Positions 47,401-57,075 are shown, counted from the first letter of the stretch. The stretch is DNA of 64,000 nt from Prorocentrum cordatum (GCA_963575745.1 CAUYUJ010003969.1:170479-234478); one strand, 5' to 3'. Notes: a model not told the origin generated them from the sequence alone. A program made the numbers and translations.

Positions 47401-47856
47401 AGGGGGGAATAAGAAGGAGAGAAGAGGAGGGGGCCGACGACGGAGGAGCGGAAACGAGGTGCGTGAGGAGCTGGGGGAGGAAACGCGGGGGAGGCAGGAA
47501 CTTGACGCCAGGGAACCCACGAGAGGGATGGAGGGCGGTGAAGAGGGAGGACAGGGAGTGAGGGAGAGAGGATGGGGAGATGGGGGAGGGGGGGAGGGGG
47601 AAAGGACACCCGGGCTCTGGCCGCTTTCGGATTGCCCAGGATCCCTTGGCAAGGGGTGCCTAAATTGTATGCGACGTACTTGGATGAATCTCTGAACCGG
47701 TCTTTGCGCAGCATCGCAGCGTTTTGTCATCGCCGCACCTTCGCCAGCCGAGTGCATCGGCTCATAGATATGGTTGGGAGATTGGTTTCGCCCGCGTACT
47801 TCTATTCCGCCAAGCCATGGTTGGAGCTTATTTCTGGGCCAGCATCATATGCCTGA
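44459..47856 (+). CDS. Zinc-binding transposase-like protein, three exons
   Basis: Exon 1 starts at ATG 44459 (MESHDRSRTPPGPRAWVSTS) and runs about 536 codons to near 46066. Visible features: FYLDG with Asp174; a Cys cluster CKCGCRGLC (residues 214-222); IKGDWAE with Asp275; a second cluster CQFCEC (295-300); the late motif LAIDILRTLYIG; and KADLDRWMTDNVPSERRIGH. Exon 2 starts at 46909 (MPDHAGAPMSLKAAEVGTII) and contains IRFTPKHHLLCHMIHRIS. Exon 3 starts at 47654 (VPKLYATYLDESLNRSLRSI) and ends at TGA 47854-47856. This order (Asp, Cys cluster, Asp, Cys pair, then a helical C-terminus with FTPKHH and LDESLN) recurs in abundant dinoflagellate proteins that resemble DDE transposases with zinc-binding inserts; that assignment is from memory and the catalytic roles of Asp174 and Asp275 are inferred. 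The introns are GGA-rich. The frame is intact, so it could be functional. The methyltransferase-like gene starts 113 bp downstream on the same strand. Confidence 0.75.
46075..46195. repeat. GGA tract at the start of transposase-like intron 1
   Basis: Purine tract beginning at the presumed donor region. A second GGA tract (46825-46880) lies just before exon 2. Confidence 0.9.
46439..46477. repeat. Dispersed palindrome, copy 3
   Basis: ATCACATGCCAACTCACATG followed by CATGTGACGTGGCGTGTGG; the centre CACATGCATGTG is a perfect palindrome. It is located inside intron 1 of the transposase-like gene. Confidence 0.85.
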
Positions 47857-47969
47857 GCTGGCCGCTGCACTGCGCCTCCACGCGGCGTTCAGAGGGGCCG
47901 TGCCTGGTTGCATTTGAGTGGGCGACCTTTGCTGCCAGATCGATTTCAACCACGTTCGATTCTAATGAT

Positions 47970-49074
47970 ATGTGTGGCTCCCGAGACATGCTGGACGCCG
48001 CAATTGCCAGCTTGCATGATGGCTTGGATATGATTCCACGTACAGCTGCTTTCATCGAAGTGTGTTCAGGTGCTGGCGCCACCACAAAGCGTCTCTTGGG
48101 AGTGCATGGCCTACGGGCCTATAGCATTGAGCGGGAGGATTTTCAGTGGCAGGATTTGTGCACAGTTACGGGTACGCTTTACGCAATGTTCCTGGTTGCA
48201 ATGGCAGCGCCTTCTGGTGTCATCTGGTTCAGTCCCCAGTGCTCGACATTTTTGAGAATGTGCTCGTTCCACACTGGGAGGTCCACGGCCGATCCTGCGG
48301 GACATGAAGGCAGACGAGATTGTCGAGAAGCCAACTTTATTGCGCGTCTCATGTCCGAGGGAGGGCGCAAACAAGAGGGGAGGGGGACGTGATTTGGGTT
48401 GGAGAGGGGGAGGTTGGAGGGGAGGAGGGGGGAGGTTGGAGGCGGGAACTGAGGATGGGGGAGGTTGGAGGCGGGGAGCCCTCCTCCTCCTCCCTCCTCC
48501 CCCCCTCTTCATCCTCCTCCTCCTCCTCCTCCTCCTCCCTCCTCCCTCCTCCTCCCACCTCCCTCCTCCTCCTCCCTTTTCCTCCTACTCCTCCTCTTCC
48601 TCTTTTTTTTTGTGTTTGGACACCTCCGCAAGGTGCTTTCTAATTACACTGGCAGTGACGCGTTCCGTGCATTACGTGATCGAGCAGCCCCTCGATTCTT
48701 TCATGTACCGCATGGAGACAATCGCGTCGACGCTCGACGCCTGGGGTTCCAGCCGGGCTGTTGCGTGGATGGGCGCGTTCGGAGCTGCTTCCCCCAAGCC
48801 ATTAGAGTTTCGAGGGTCGGCTCCTTTTCTGTCGGACCTCTGCCGATCCAAGAGGCAGGCTAGCAAGAGGCTGGGCACTCAAAAGGTCCGATTGTATATA
48901 ACCCAGAAGAGAGTTTCTAAGAAATCTTCTGGGTGGCGTAAGTCGGGTTGGACAACGGGGGCCAAGGGTCGCTTGAAATCGCCCCAGGTCTACCCCGTGG
49001 ATTTTGTTAAGTTGGTGGCCAGCCTCGTGTCGAGTGGTTTGACCGCTGCCACCAGGATGGGCTGCACTATTTGA
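47970..49074 (+). CDS. Rossmann/methyltransferase-like protein, two exons
   Basis: Suggested start ATG 47970 (MCGSRDMLDAAIASLHDGLD). Exon 1 ends 48352 and exon 2 begins 48633; the split codon AT|G restores one frame (ANFIARLM joined to CFLITLAVTRSVHY). FIEVCSGAGATTKRLLGVHG (residues about 31-50) matches the glycine-rich SAM-binding loop at the start of class I methyltransferases. Later comes VIWFSPQCSTFLRM, and in exon 2 YVIEQPLDSFMYRM and WMGAFGAASPKPLEF. The order (Gly loop, a short Cys/Ser motif, then an E-Q-P or E-N-V-like motif) parallels C5 cytosine methyltransferases. The canonical Pro-Cys of that family is not seen, so cytosine methylation is only a possibility. The frame is intact and ends in TGA at 49072-49074. 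The frame extends upstream to 47724, overlapping the previous exon, so an earlier start is possible. Confidence 0.65.
48353..48632 (+). other. 280-nt intron with complementary purine and pyrimidine halves
   Basis: Donor GTCCGAGG at 48353, acceptor CGCAAG ending 48632. The first half is G/A-rich (GGAGGTTGGAGG repeats) and the second half is a TCC tract (48480-48600). Splicing is supported by exact restoration of the reading frame. Confidence 0.7.
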
Positions 49075-49460
49075 GCGCGCGCGAGCCACGAACTATGCAC
49101 ATGAACACATCCAGCACGCCAGCAACAGTGAACATCGTGGCACGCGCGCGCTCGGCCGCATATGCAATTCAATTAAGTGGGTGGGTAACCATCCCTTGTC
49201 AAACCCTGGGCGCACCAGCGCAGCGTAGCTGCGCGCTGTCGATCTTCGGGGACCGAAATGCATCCTGGAAGGCAAATCCTGAGAAACGGATCCTCCCCTT
49301 GTCTCCTGCCCTTCGCCCCCTCCTCCCTCCACCTCCTCTTCCTCGTCTTCCTCCCTCCAACCCATGCCACTCACCCGCCCCCTCACTCTTATCCGCAATT
49401 GCTGGGCGCTACGTATTTCTGGACTTGCTTCCAGGGGGGGTCTCAGGCCAGAACGTTGGA

Positions 49461-49500
49461 GATCACACGCAACATCGCATGCATATGAGTTGGCGTGTGT
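49461..49500. repeat. Dispersed palindrome, copy 4
   Basis: GATCACACGCAACATCGCAT then GCATATGAGTTGGCGTGTGT. Sits 52 bp upstream of the ATG at 49552. Confidence 0.8.
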
Positions 49501-49551
49501 TTTTCAAGCTGCGTTGGAAAGGGGGGCGAAGGCCGTCTCGGCCCGAGCATC

Positions 49552-50184
49552 ATGACAGTTGTGTGGCGCAGAGCGCCCTTGCATATCTACGATATCTTCA
49601 ACAGTGGTCCCCAGCCAACGTGGGATGAGCTACAGATGTCGGCGGCGCGCTCCAAGGGGGTGGGGGAAAGGCGGGTGGGCTTCTTAGAAGCCTCGAGGGG
49701 TCGCCGAATCCCGTGCTCATGGGAGCTGTCATATTTCTAAGAAGTCCACCCGCTCCCCCCGCCCCCTTGGAGCGCGCCGCCGAAAATCATGCACCGGTTT
49801 GTCGACCAAGAGCGGGCCAGAGATTGGAAGCAGGGCCTTCAGAACCTCGCGCAGTGCTCGCGAGATTTTCGTGACAGTAGGGGCGCTCGCCTACTTCGTG
49901 ATTGGATGAAGGAGAGACGGGAGGAGGAGGAAGAGGAGGAGGGATGAGGAGGAGGAGGCGGAGGGAGGAAGAGGAGGAGAAGGAGGAGGAGGCGGAGGAG
50001 GAGGAGCAGGAGGACGACGGCGACGACGACGAATTTCGAGGCCGATTTCAGCCGTGGCGGAATGTCGAGGCGGACCCAGCCGTGGCGACGAGAGGCTTCC
50101 ATGACAAGACAAAAAACCGAAGGGCGCGTGGCCTGGCTTCGAGGATGCGCAGCTTCACGACGGCACACTGGTCATCAACACTAG
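49552..50184 (+). CDS. Small hypothetical gene interrupted by a palindromic insert
   Basis: ATG 49552 opens MTVVWRRAPLHIYDIFNSGP and then QPTWDELQ. A 150-nt insert (49638-49787) follows, after which the same frame continues IMHRFVDQERARDWKQGLQN and then LAQCSRDFRDSRGARLLRDW to about 49918, where a GGA tract begins. A further exon reads PKGAWPGFEDAQLHDGTLVI up to 50184, followed by the canonical donor GTACGT. Acceptor and phase of that last exon are unsettled. No family was recognised. If the insert is not removed the product stops at TAA 49738-49740. Confidence 0.5.
49638..49787. mobile_element. 150-bp palindromic insert, intron- or MITE-like
   Basis: Left arm TCGGCGGCGCGCTCCAAGGG through GCGGGTGGGCTTCTTAGAA; the right arm is its near-exact reverse complement, TTCTAAGAAGTCCACCCGCT through CCTTGGAGCGCGCCGCCGA. 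Arms are about 48 bp, with a unique loop of about 45 bp. Its exact removal joins CTACAGAT to CATGCACC and keeps the frame. The start is GT but the end is AT rather than AG, so a normal spliceosomal 3' site is absent. Confidence 0.75.
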
Positions 50185-50525
50185 GTACGTGTGTATCAAC
50201 TTGGGAGAGAACTGAGCGCGCGCTTAGGATCCAAGGAGGAGGAGGAAGAGGAGGAGGAGGAGGAGGAGAGGGGAGGGTGAGGAGGAGGAGGACGACGACG
50301 ACGACGAGGAGGAGGAGGAGGAGGAAGGGAAGGAGGAGGAAGGGGAGGAGGAGGAGGAGGAGGAGGAGGAGGAGGAGGAGGAGGAGGAGGGGGAGGAGGA
50401 GGAGGAGGAGAGAGGAGGAGGAGGAGGAGGGGGGGGGGACGAGGAGGGGGGGGAGGAGGCGGAGGAGGAGGAGGAGGCTAGGAGGAGGCTAGGAAGAGGA
50501 GGAAGAGGAGGAGGAGGAGGAGGAG
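49915..50525. repeat. GGA microsatellites
   Basis: GGA tracts at 49917-50010 and 50230-50525. Arg/Glu frames are artefacts. Confidence 0.95.
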
Positions 50526-50539
50526 AAGAAGGAGAAGGC

Positions 50540-51220
50540 CGAGCGCGCACTCGAGTCACGCACGCGAGCAAGCCAGTCGCACCCGCGCCGTGCTCCTGGA
50601 CCCACCGGCCCCCGTTCTCTTTGCTTCCGCGGCCTCCCGCGCGGCGGGCAGGCGTACCGCAGGCGGCAAAGGCCCGTCTCCCGTCTCCTCCGAGGGCCCC
50701 CCCCGCCCTCCGACCGCCTTGACGCGCCGACGGCGCCTGCGAAAAACAACAAAAAAAACATACCGCTTCGCGGGGGGCACGGCTGGATCGCACCGCTTCG
50801 CGGGGAGCACGGCTGGACGGGCTGTTCTGCAAGAGTGAGGCCCGAAACGGAGCCGTCCTCCATCCGTGGTGGGCGCGGCGTTAACGCGAGAGCACCGTTT
50901 CGAAAAAGAACGGCCCCTTCCTCTCCCCCTTTGGGTTTCTCCCTCCTCCTCCTCCTCCCCCCTCCTCCTGGAGGAGGAGGGGGGAGGAGGGGGGAGGAGG
51001 AGGAGGAGGGGGAGGAGGAGGAGGGAGAGGAGGAGGAGGAGGAGGAGGAGGAGGAGGAGGACGAGGAAAATGAGATGGCAGTAACACAAAAGCGCAGATT
51101 ATGTCCTACAACAACGAAAGCGATCGCACAATTTGCAACGTTCGCGTTTCACAACGAGTTTATATGTTATCTTAGTGTTATGTGGAAACCAGGATGATGA
51201 TGTTGATGCATATGAGTTAA
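50540..51220. other. Spacer with a short duplication and TCC/GGA tracts
   Basis: CACCGCTTCGCGGGGAGCACG-like sequence occurs twice (about 50763 and 50791), each followed by GGCTGGA. 50940-51065 is a TCC tract followed by GGA, complementary to each other. No gene is supported. Confidence 0.5.
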
Positions 51221-51221
51221 G

Positions 51222-51308
51222 ATGGAGTCGAACTGTTTCATGATGGATGCAGTCATAATGATCATGACCACATGGAGTCGCTAGTCGTAGCAAAATAGCC
51301 GACTCCAT
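51222..51308. promoter_or_regulatory. Right subterminal motif cluster
   Basis: ATGGAGTCG at 51222-51230 and 51272-51280, and inverted as CGACTCCAT at 51300-51308. It resembles the left-end motif ATGGATCCG. A transposase-site role is inference. Confidence 0.45.
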
Positions 51309-51313
51309 CTAAG

Positions 51314-51333
51314 GGATCCAGCGACCCTCTGGG
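51314..51333 (-). repeat. Right inner inverted repeat (B')
   Basis: GGATCCAGCGACCCTCTGGG, inverted relative to 33948-33967. Confidence 0.85.
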
Positions 51334-51386
51334 GACTACAGGTACCTCCCCCGGACTACAGGTACCGCCCCCGGACTACAGGTACC
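51334..51386 (+). repeat. GGACTACAGGTACC minisatellite, right array
   Basis: Three units, in the same orientation as the left arrays although the flanking A and B repeats are inverted. Confidence 0.95.
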
Positions 51387-51403
51387 CCCAGAACTATTGA
51401 GGG
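51387..51403 (-). repeat. Right outer inverted repeat (A')
   Basis: CCCAGAACTATTGAGGG, the exact reverse complement of 33103-33119. Confidence 0.95.
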
Positions 51404-53100
51404 GCACAGAGTAAGGGCCCCACTCAGCAATGTGCGGTAGCAAATGGGCAGGGGGCTTTGCGATCACCGCCATCCGCATACGCCTAGGAAAGTATAGCGA
51501 CCCGACGTTTTGGGGTCTTTAAGAATTTCTTCTGGCTTGGCAGGAACATCTCCCTAGGATCCACCGGGGGGTGGGGGGCGCTGGAGCGCGCCTGGCAGGA
51601 GTCGCTGGAGGCCCCCCAGCAGGCCCCCAACCGCCGGCAGCATGTGCGAGGGCATTTCGCGGCAGTCCAAGCGACACTTGTAGATGTGAGCTGGTTGCCG
51701 AATTCGCCGGGGGAATGGGCCATCCGGATGGATTCCCCGCGCGGCCGTCCAAATTCGCCGGGGGAATGGGCAAACTTAATTTATTCCCCGCACGGCCGTG
51801 CGGGGAATAGATTAAGTTTGAAGGTCCAGCAGGACCAGGTACCCTTCGTTTCGAAGTTGGGCCCTCCCTGGAGCAGCAGAGTTGGGCCCGCGCCAGTAAG
51901 CATTTTGAGGGTTCGGGGGCCGAGTTTGGCATTGACTTGACTGCGACTTGGGCCCACCATGCATCTGCGAGCCAAAGGCTTAACTACCTTAGCAGCAGTT
52001 TTAGAAATGACCAGCCAGGGGGCCACGCGGCCTGCCAAGCGAAGGATTAAGAAAGCATAGCTCGGCTCACCCGTCTGCCCAAGATGTGGGGGGCAAGAAG
52101 AAACGCTGTACCATCAGCTTTGGGAATGCCCATGAAATTCAGGAATCGAGACCCTACGCGATGAGGGCAATTTGGCAGAGCAAGCGAAAGTAGGAGCGCA
52201 GCTGTTTCCTTGTTTGTGGTTGCGTGGCTTGGTCCGTCTTAATGGACCATGGAGGATGCGGACTAGCCCATGCCTGCAGAAAATGCGAACTTTGAAGGGG
52301 AATGGCCCAGCGAAGGCCAGCTGGAGCCCCCCCCCCCTCCTTCCGAATGCCACGATAGGCAGTGGTGGCTCGGGAGGTGAGTTCTCTAGGAGCGCCCGCC
52401 TTGGAAGAGTTGGATGGTCGTTCGCCGCCTGCGTCGAAAAACAAGTCAGGGCGCCCCTCTGAGGTAGCGTGGCAGGCCCGCGCCACACTGTCCCAAGGGC
52501 AGAACTTATAGCAGTAGTCAGGGCCCTCCAGGAGACAAAAAGGAGACGCCACAGTAGTAATAGATGCTAAGTATGTCGCCAAGGGCAATCGAAAGGGCCG
52601 CCAGGAACAGCGTGCTTCGAATGCTTAGCTCTGGGCTGACTTCTGGGAGGCTACGGACAGCCGCCAGAGAGCTTTTAACTACATCGAAGTCGAGCCATCA
52701 TGCTGAGAGCGAGATAGGCAACAGCATCGCAGACGACCATTGGTTTGCGAATGGCGCCGCTGGCAAATTAGCAGATCAAGCAGCCGCCGACGCTGGCCCA
52801 CCCTGCAGTTGTCAACGTCAGAGAAGCTGCCAAACTTTCCTGGCGGGCCCAATGACACTTCGTGTCTGTAGGCCTAGACGTGGGCAAAGATGCGAACGAC
52901 CTCTACGGGGCCACTTTGAAAGGCGATTTAGCGGCCCGTTCCAAGCGAGCGTCCCAGGAGACGAACGCTGTCATAACAGCGGCACTGAGAGATACCGCCC
53001 ATCGGCTAGAGAATTTCGAGAACGGTTTCAGATGTAAAATATGCCTCCGCAGCTCGAGTGAGGCAGACATCCTTCAGTTTTGTGCAGATCCCCGTCCAGG
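51404..53100 (+). pseudogene. Decayed LINE: C-terminal part with zinc knuckle and RNase H
   Basis: Fragments in order: FAITAIRIRLGKYSDPTFW (about 51461-51517); FKNFFWLGRN; VQATLVDVSWLPNSPGEW (about 51667-51720); the zinc knuckle CPRCGGQEETLYHQLWEC (52076-52129); and RNase H pieces. The RNase H pieces are GSGGSGGEFSRSARLGRVGW (about 52358-52415) with the first catalytic Asp displaced by a one-base insertion, TVPRAELIAVVRAL (about 52489-52530, Glu), VVIDAKYVAKGN (about 52555-52590, Asp) and GNSIADDHWFANGAAGKLAD (ending Asp, 52720-52780). Frameshifts and stops show it is dead. It begins directly at the inverted repeat 51387-51403 and supplies the part missing from the LINE that ends at 33102. 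Confidence 0.8.
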
Positions 53101-53527
53101 ACGCCCTTCCCAGATTCACCCAACGCACCGAGTGGAGCAGGTGCGAAGACTTTGGTTCTGCAGGGCCTGTGCGGCCCAAGGAGCAACGCGGTTCGTTATG
53201 TTGTCGCCCCCGCGCGCGCCAAGCCCCAGCAAAGATGGCAAGAGCGCGCTTGAGAGGATAGACGAGGGGCCATTGCCCAAGGGTTTGAAGCATTGGCCAG
53301 ACTCTGCCCCAGGGGCTTGAAGGGTCCGCGGCCGTCCTGCGATAGCCTGGCCGACGACTGCCCGCATGGTTCGTCGGGCCAGGCTGCCGCGGGGAGGCTT
53401 GCGGGCCCTCCGAGCCCGCTGGGAAATCCAAACTTTCAATGTTCCCAGCCATCCTGTGGTGTTGGTCCTCGTTTGGAAGGGGCGTCGCCCCGCGTTCCTC
53501 CTCCTTCCTCCCCCCTCCTCCCCTCCT

Positions 53528-53615
53528 CTCATCATCGTCACCATCATCATCATAATCAGCGTCATCATCGTCGTCATCATCAGCATCAACATCAGCATCA
53601 CCAACGTCATCACAC
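53528..53615. repeat. ATC microsatellite
   Basis: Imperfect ATC/GTC triplets between the LINE remnant and the 89-bp array. Confidence 0.9.
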
Positions 53616-53619
53616 GTTC

Positions 53620-54630
53620 CGTTGCCCATTGGGGAGCTCCGCTGAAGGTCACAGTGACGCAGTTCGCATGCGTCCCCGCCATTCATTCCGGCACACCGCT
53701 CACACGTTTCGTGGCCCCATAGGAGCCCCGCCGAAGGTCCCAGTTGCACAGTTCGCATGCGCCCCCGCCTCTCACTTCGGCACACCCCTCACACGTTCCG
53801 TGGCCCCATAGGAGCTCCGCCGAAAGTCCCAGCGGCACAGTTCGCATGCGTCCCCGCCGTTCATGTCGGCTCACCCCTCACACGTTCCGTGGCCCCATAA
53901 GAGCTCCGCCGATGGTCCCAGTGTCACAGTTCGCATGCGCCCCCGCCATCCATTTCCGCACACCGCTCACGCGCTTCGTGGCCCCACAGGAGCTCCGCCG
54001 AAGGTCCCAGTGGCACACTCCGCCGAAGGTCCCAGTGGCGCAGTTCGCATGCGCCCCCGGTCGGCACACCCCTGACACGTTTCGTGGCCCCATAGGAGCT
54101 CCGCCGAAGGTCCCAGTGGCACAGTTCGCATGCGGCCCCGCCGCTCATTTCGGCGCACCCCTCACACGTTTCGTGGCCCCACAGGAGCCCCGCCAGCAGT
54201 TCGCATGCGCCCCCGCCAGTCATTTCGGCACACCCCTCACACGCTTCGTGGCACCATAGGAGTTCCGCCGAAGGTCCCAGTGGCACAGTTCGCATGCGGT
54301 CCCGCCGCCCATTTCGGCGCACCCCTCACACGCTTCGTGGCCCCATAGGAGCTCCGCCGAAGGTCCCAGCTGCACAGTCCGCATGCGTCCCCGCCACTCA
54401 TTTCGGCACACCCTTCACACGTTTCGTGGCCCCACAGGGAACTCCACCGAAGGTCCCCGTGGCGCACTCCGCATGCGTCCCTCACCCAGTACAGCGTTTC
54501 GTGGCCCCACATGGAACCCCACCGAATGTCCCCGTGGCGCAGTCCGCATTGTGTTGTTCGTTTTCGTTCGCGTTGTGTACCGCGCTTCTCATTTCGGCAC
54601 ACCCCTAGCTCGGTTCGTTGCCTCATAGGG
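53620..54630 (+). repeat. 89-bp tandem array, about 11 units
   Basis: The landmark CGTTTCGTGG (with CGTTCCGTGG and CGCTTCGTGG variants) starts at 53705, 53794, 53883, 53972, 54078, 54167, 54242, 54331, 54420 and 54495, with a worn unit near 54611. The usual spacing is 89; two units have lost 14 bp (75) and one has a net 17-bp gain from a local duplication. Because 89 is not a multiple of three, all frames rotate and the Arg/Pro frames are artefacts. Confidence 0.92.
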
Positions 54631-54859
54631 ATCAGCACCGAAAACAGTGAATCACAATTGCGGTTCTCACACCTGCATCTGGTTGAGTCTTTCGTCGGGC
54701 TAATTGTTTTTTGAGCCCGCGGTCTCGAAACGCGGAAGAGGGACCCCAGGGGTCAGGGGAGATTTCTCTCGCCTGCGTGGTCCCTTTCAAAGAGGTGACG
54801 AAGTAACCTTCGGTTGCGCCTCAGGTGGGAGCGCAGGGGGGGGACGGGGAGAAGTATAG

Positions 54860-56185
54860 TGAGACGTCTTCGGGGCTTCTTGGGTCATTCCTGGGGTTTC
54901 TTTGGAGCTTACTTGGGGCCTTGAAGCGGCCCCTTGGGGGTCCCTTCGGGCTTGCTTCTTGGGGACCTCTTCTGCCGTCTTGGGGCGGTCCTGCCCCGCG
55001 TGGCGCCGTGTGGGGATCCTCTCCTGGCCGTCTTGGGGCTCTCTTGGGGTTCCTCGGGTCCGCCTTGAAGGCCATCTGGGGCGTCTTGGAGGCCTCCTGG
55101 GCAGTCTTGGGGGCCCGTTGGGGGCTGTCTTGGGGGCGCCTTGGGCCGTCATGAGGCCATTTTGGAAGCCTCTTTGGCGCTCTGGGGGCGATTTTAGGGG
55201 ACCCCTCGGGTCGTACTGGGCGTTCAGAGGGCCGAAAAGAAGCGAATGTCCGAATCTTTCAAACCTTGAAGCAAATCGCTGAATTTGGCCTCTTCGGGCC
55301 ATTCCTGGATGACCTTTTGGAGGCCGCTTGGGCCGCATTGGGTGCCTCATGGGGGCCTCTTGGGCTATTTTGAAGCAATCTTGCAGGCATCTTGGGTGTA
55401 TCTTGGGCTGTCTTTGCGGCATCGTGGGGCCATCGTGGGCCCTCTTGGATCCATCTTGGCGCTCTTGGAGGCCATCTTAGCCACCTTGGAAGCCATCCTG
55501 CGGCATGCTGGAGCCATCCGGAGCGGAAAACACCATTGCTAACCACCCCGCCGGGAGATTTCTGGGTGGCTGGCGCAATGAGCTGACGCCCCAGGGGGGA
55601 GCCCTGAAAGAAACCAGCAACATTTAAGACATCTGGCACGCCAGGCACCCCGGTGATAAATTAACAGGGGGCGGCAACCCGCCACTCTTGGGGGCCTCTT
55701 GGGGGCCTTTTTGGGGGCATCTTGGAGGCCTTGGGGCTTCTTGGGAGCCTCTTGGAAGCCTGTTGGGGCCTCTTGGGGGCCTCCCAAGGGGGCTTCTTTG
55801 GGCCGGGGGTTCGAAATGTCCGTTCGGGGCCCTCTTGGGCCGTTTCGGGGCTTTGGTGGAGGCCTCTTTGGCAGTCTTGGGGCCATCTCGGGCGCCCCTT
55901 GGGCAGTCTTGAAGCTTTTGGAAGCCGAAAAAGCGAGAACACCCAAATCTTTCAAAAGCCTACGGAAAATCAAAAATGTTGCATCTTGAGGCCCTCTTGG
56001 GAGGCCTTTTGGACCCTTGGAGGCCTCTTGGGACGTCTTGGAAGCCTCTCGGTCCGTGTGGAGGCCATCTTGGGCGTCTTGAAACGGTTGTTCAGCGATT
56101 CGGGGCCCTCTCGGACTGTCTTGGGGACATCTTTGGCCCGTCTTGGCTCGCTTTTGCCCGAACATGGCATGCGACAAGCCGAACC
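54860..56185. repeat. Degenerate CTTGGGGGCCT-type repeat field, two blocks
   Basis: Units of roughly 15-33 bp built on TCTTGGGGGCC and CATCTTGGAGGCC fill 54860-55540 and 55690-56160. Minus-strand frames read as Pro/Lys/Arg/Ala repeats (up to 212 codons). Each block contains one GGCCGAAAAGAAGCGAATGT or AGCCGAAAAAGCGAGAACAC segment (55229 and 55922) followed by AATCTTTCAAA, so the two blocks are related copies. A real repeat protein on the minus strand cannot be ruled out. Confidence 0.7.
55634..55682 (+). repeat. Short dispersed motif shared with 30098-30145
   Basis: GGCACGCCAGGCACCCCGGT then GATAAATTAACAGGGGGCGG; compare AGCACGCCAGGCACCGATGT then AATAAATCACCAGGTGGCGC at 30101. The second site lies just upstream of the LINE open frame. 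Confidence 0.6.
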
Positions 56186-56503
56186 AGATTTTGCCCGCTG
56201 GGGCCTGGGCCCCTTTAAGAATCCGTCATCGACAGGACTGAGGACTACAAGAAGGGATCTAAGGACACGCCCACTCAGTGCCGAAGGCACGGTGGTAGCA
56301 AATCATGAGAGCCTGGTGTGCCCTCGTAGTTCCGCCTCTGGACTGCGCTAGCGTGCGCCAGCTTTCGGTACTCGATGGGGAATCGCCGATTCAGCGTCGA
56401 ATGGCCTCCACTTGGTTTGGACTAGCGTTGGTTAGCGTTGATTCGTAAGAGCCAGCAAGATGGAATGGTAGGCTCCCGTGAGTTGCCGCAGAACTATTTC
56501 GGG

Positions 56504-56605
56504 CGGGGCTGGGACAAGGATATATCTTTCCAGAGCGTTCCGGAACGCTCTTGGCTCTTGAGGAGGCCGCGGCGTCCCATACGTCTTCCAGAACCGCCAG
56601 ATCTC
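56504..56605 (+). repeat. Dispersed repeat with perfect 20-bp palindrome, copy 2
   Basis: GGGCTGGGACAAGGATATAT, then the perfect palindrome AGAGCGTTCCGGAACGCTCT (56532-56551), then GAGGAGGCCGCGGCGTCCCA and CTTCCAGAACCGCCAGATCT. Related to 11405-11520. Confidence 0.8.
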
Positions 56606-56954
56606 GGAGATCGCCGGTTCATTCTTGTCCGACTTTGCCCCTGTCCTGACCTCGCCTCGCTATTCGGCTACAGTGGAAACCCATGCCAAGAAACACCCTG
56701 CTCGCCTCCAGGATGCCCTAGGTTTCTTGGGTTTTGATGGCTCGACGATGGAAAGCGTGACGTCCCCACACCAACCAAAAAACAATGGACGTCCTGGGGT
56801 CTCAGGGTTGGGTTTCTTGCGGGTGGTTTCAAATTGTCGAGCTCCTACTGTACGCGTGCAAGAAAGTCCCTTCGCTGGAGAGGCCTTTGGTGCGGGCACA
56901 CACACACCCTCCCCCCAATACTGGCTTGCGCGCTTGGGCTTGCTCCCCCCGACC

Positions 56955-57075
56955 CATCCTCCTCCTCCTCCTCCTCCTCCTCCTCCTCATCCTCCTCCTT
57001 TCCTCCTCCTCCTCCTCCTCCTCCTCTTCCTCCTCCTCCTCCTCCTCCTCCTCCTCCTCCTCCTCCTCCTCCTCC
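56955..57075. repeat. TCC microsatellite
   Basis: Nearly pure CTC triplets. The surrounding frames are not convincing exons. Confidence 0.95.

Noticed and set aside
48061-48120. Firm call of a C5 cytosine methyltransferase
   Set aside because: The Gly loop and an EQP motif are present, but the catalytic Pro-Cys of that family is not visible; only a Rossmann/methyltransferase-like call is supported.
53620-54630. CRISPR-like array
   Set aside because: Units are contiguous 89-mers that vary throughout, with no constant repeat and unique spacers, in a eukaryotic context.
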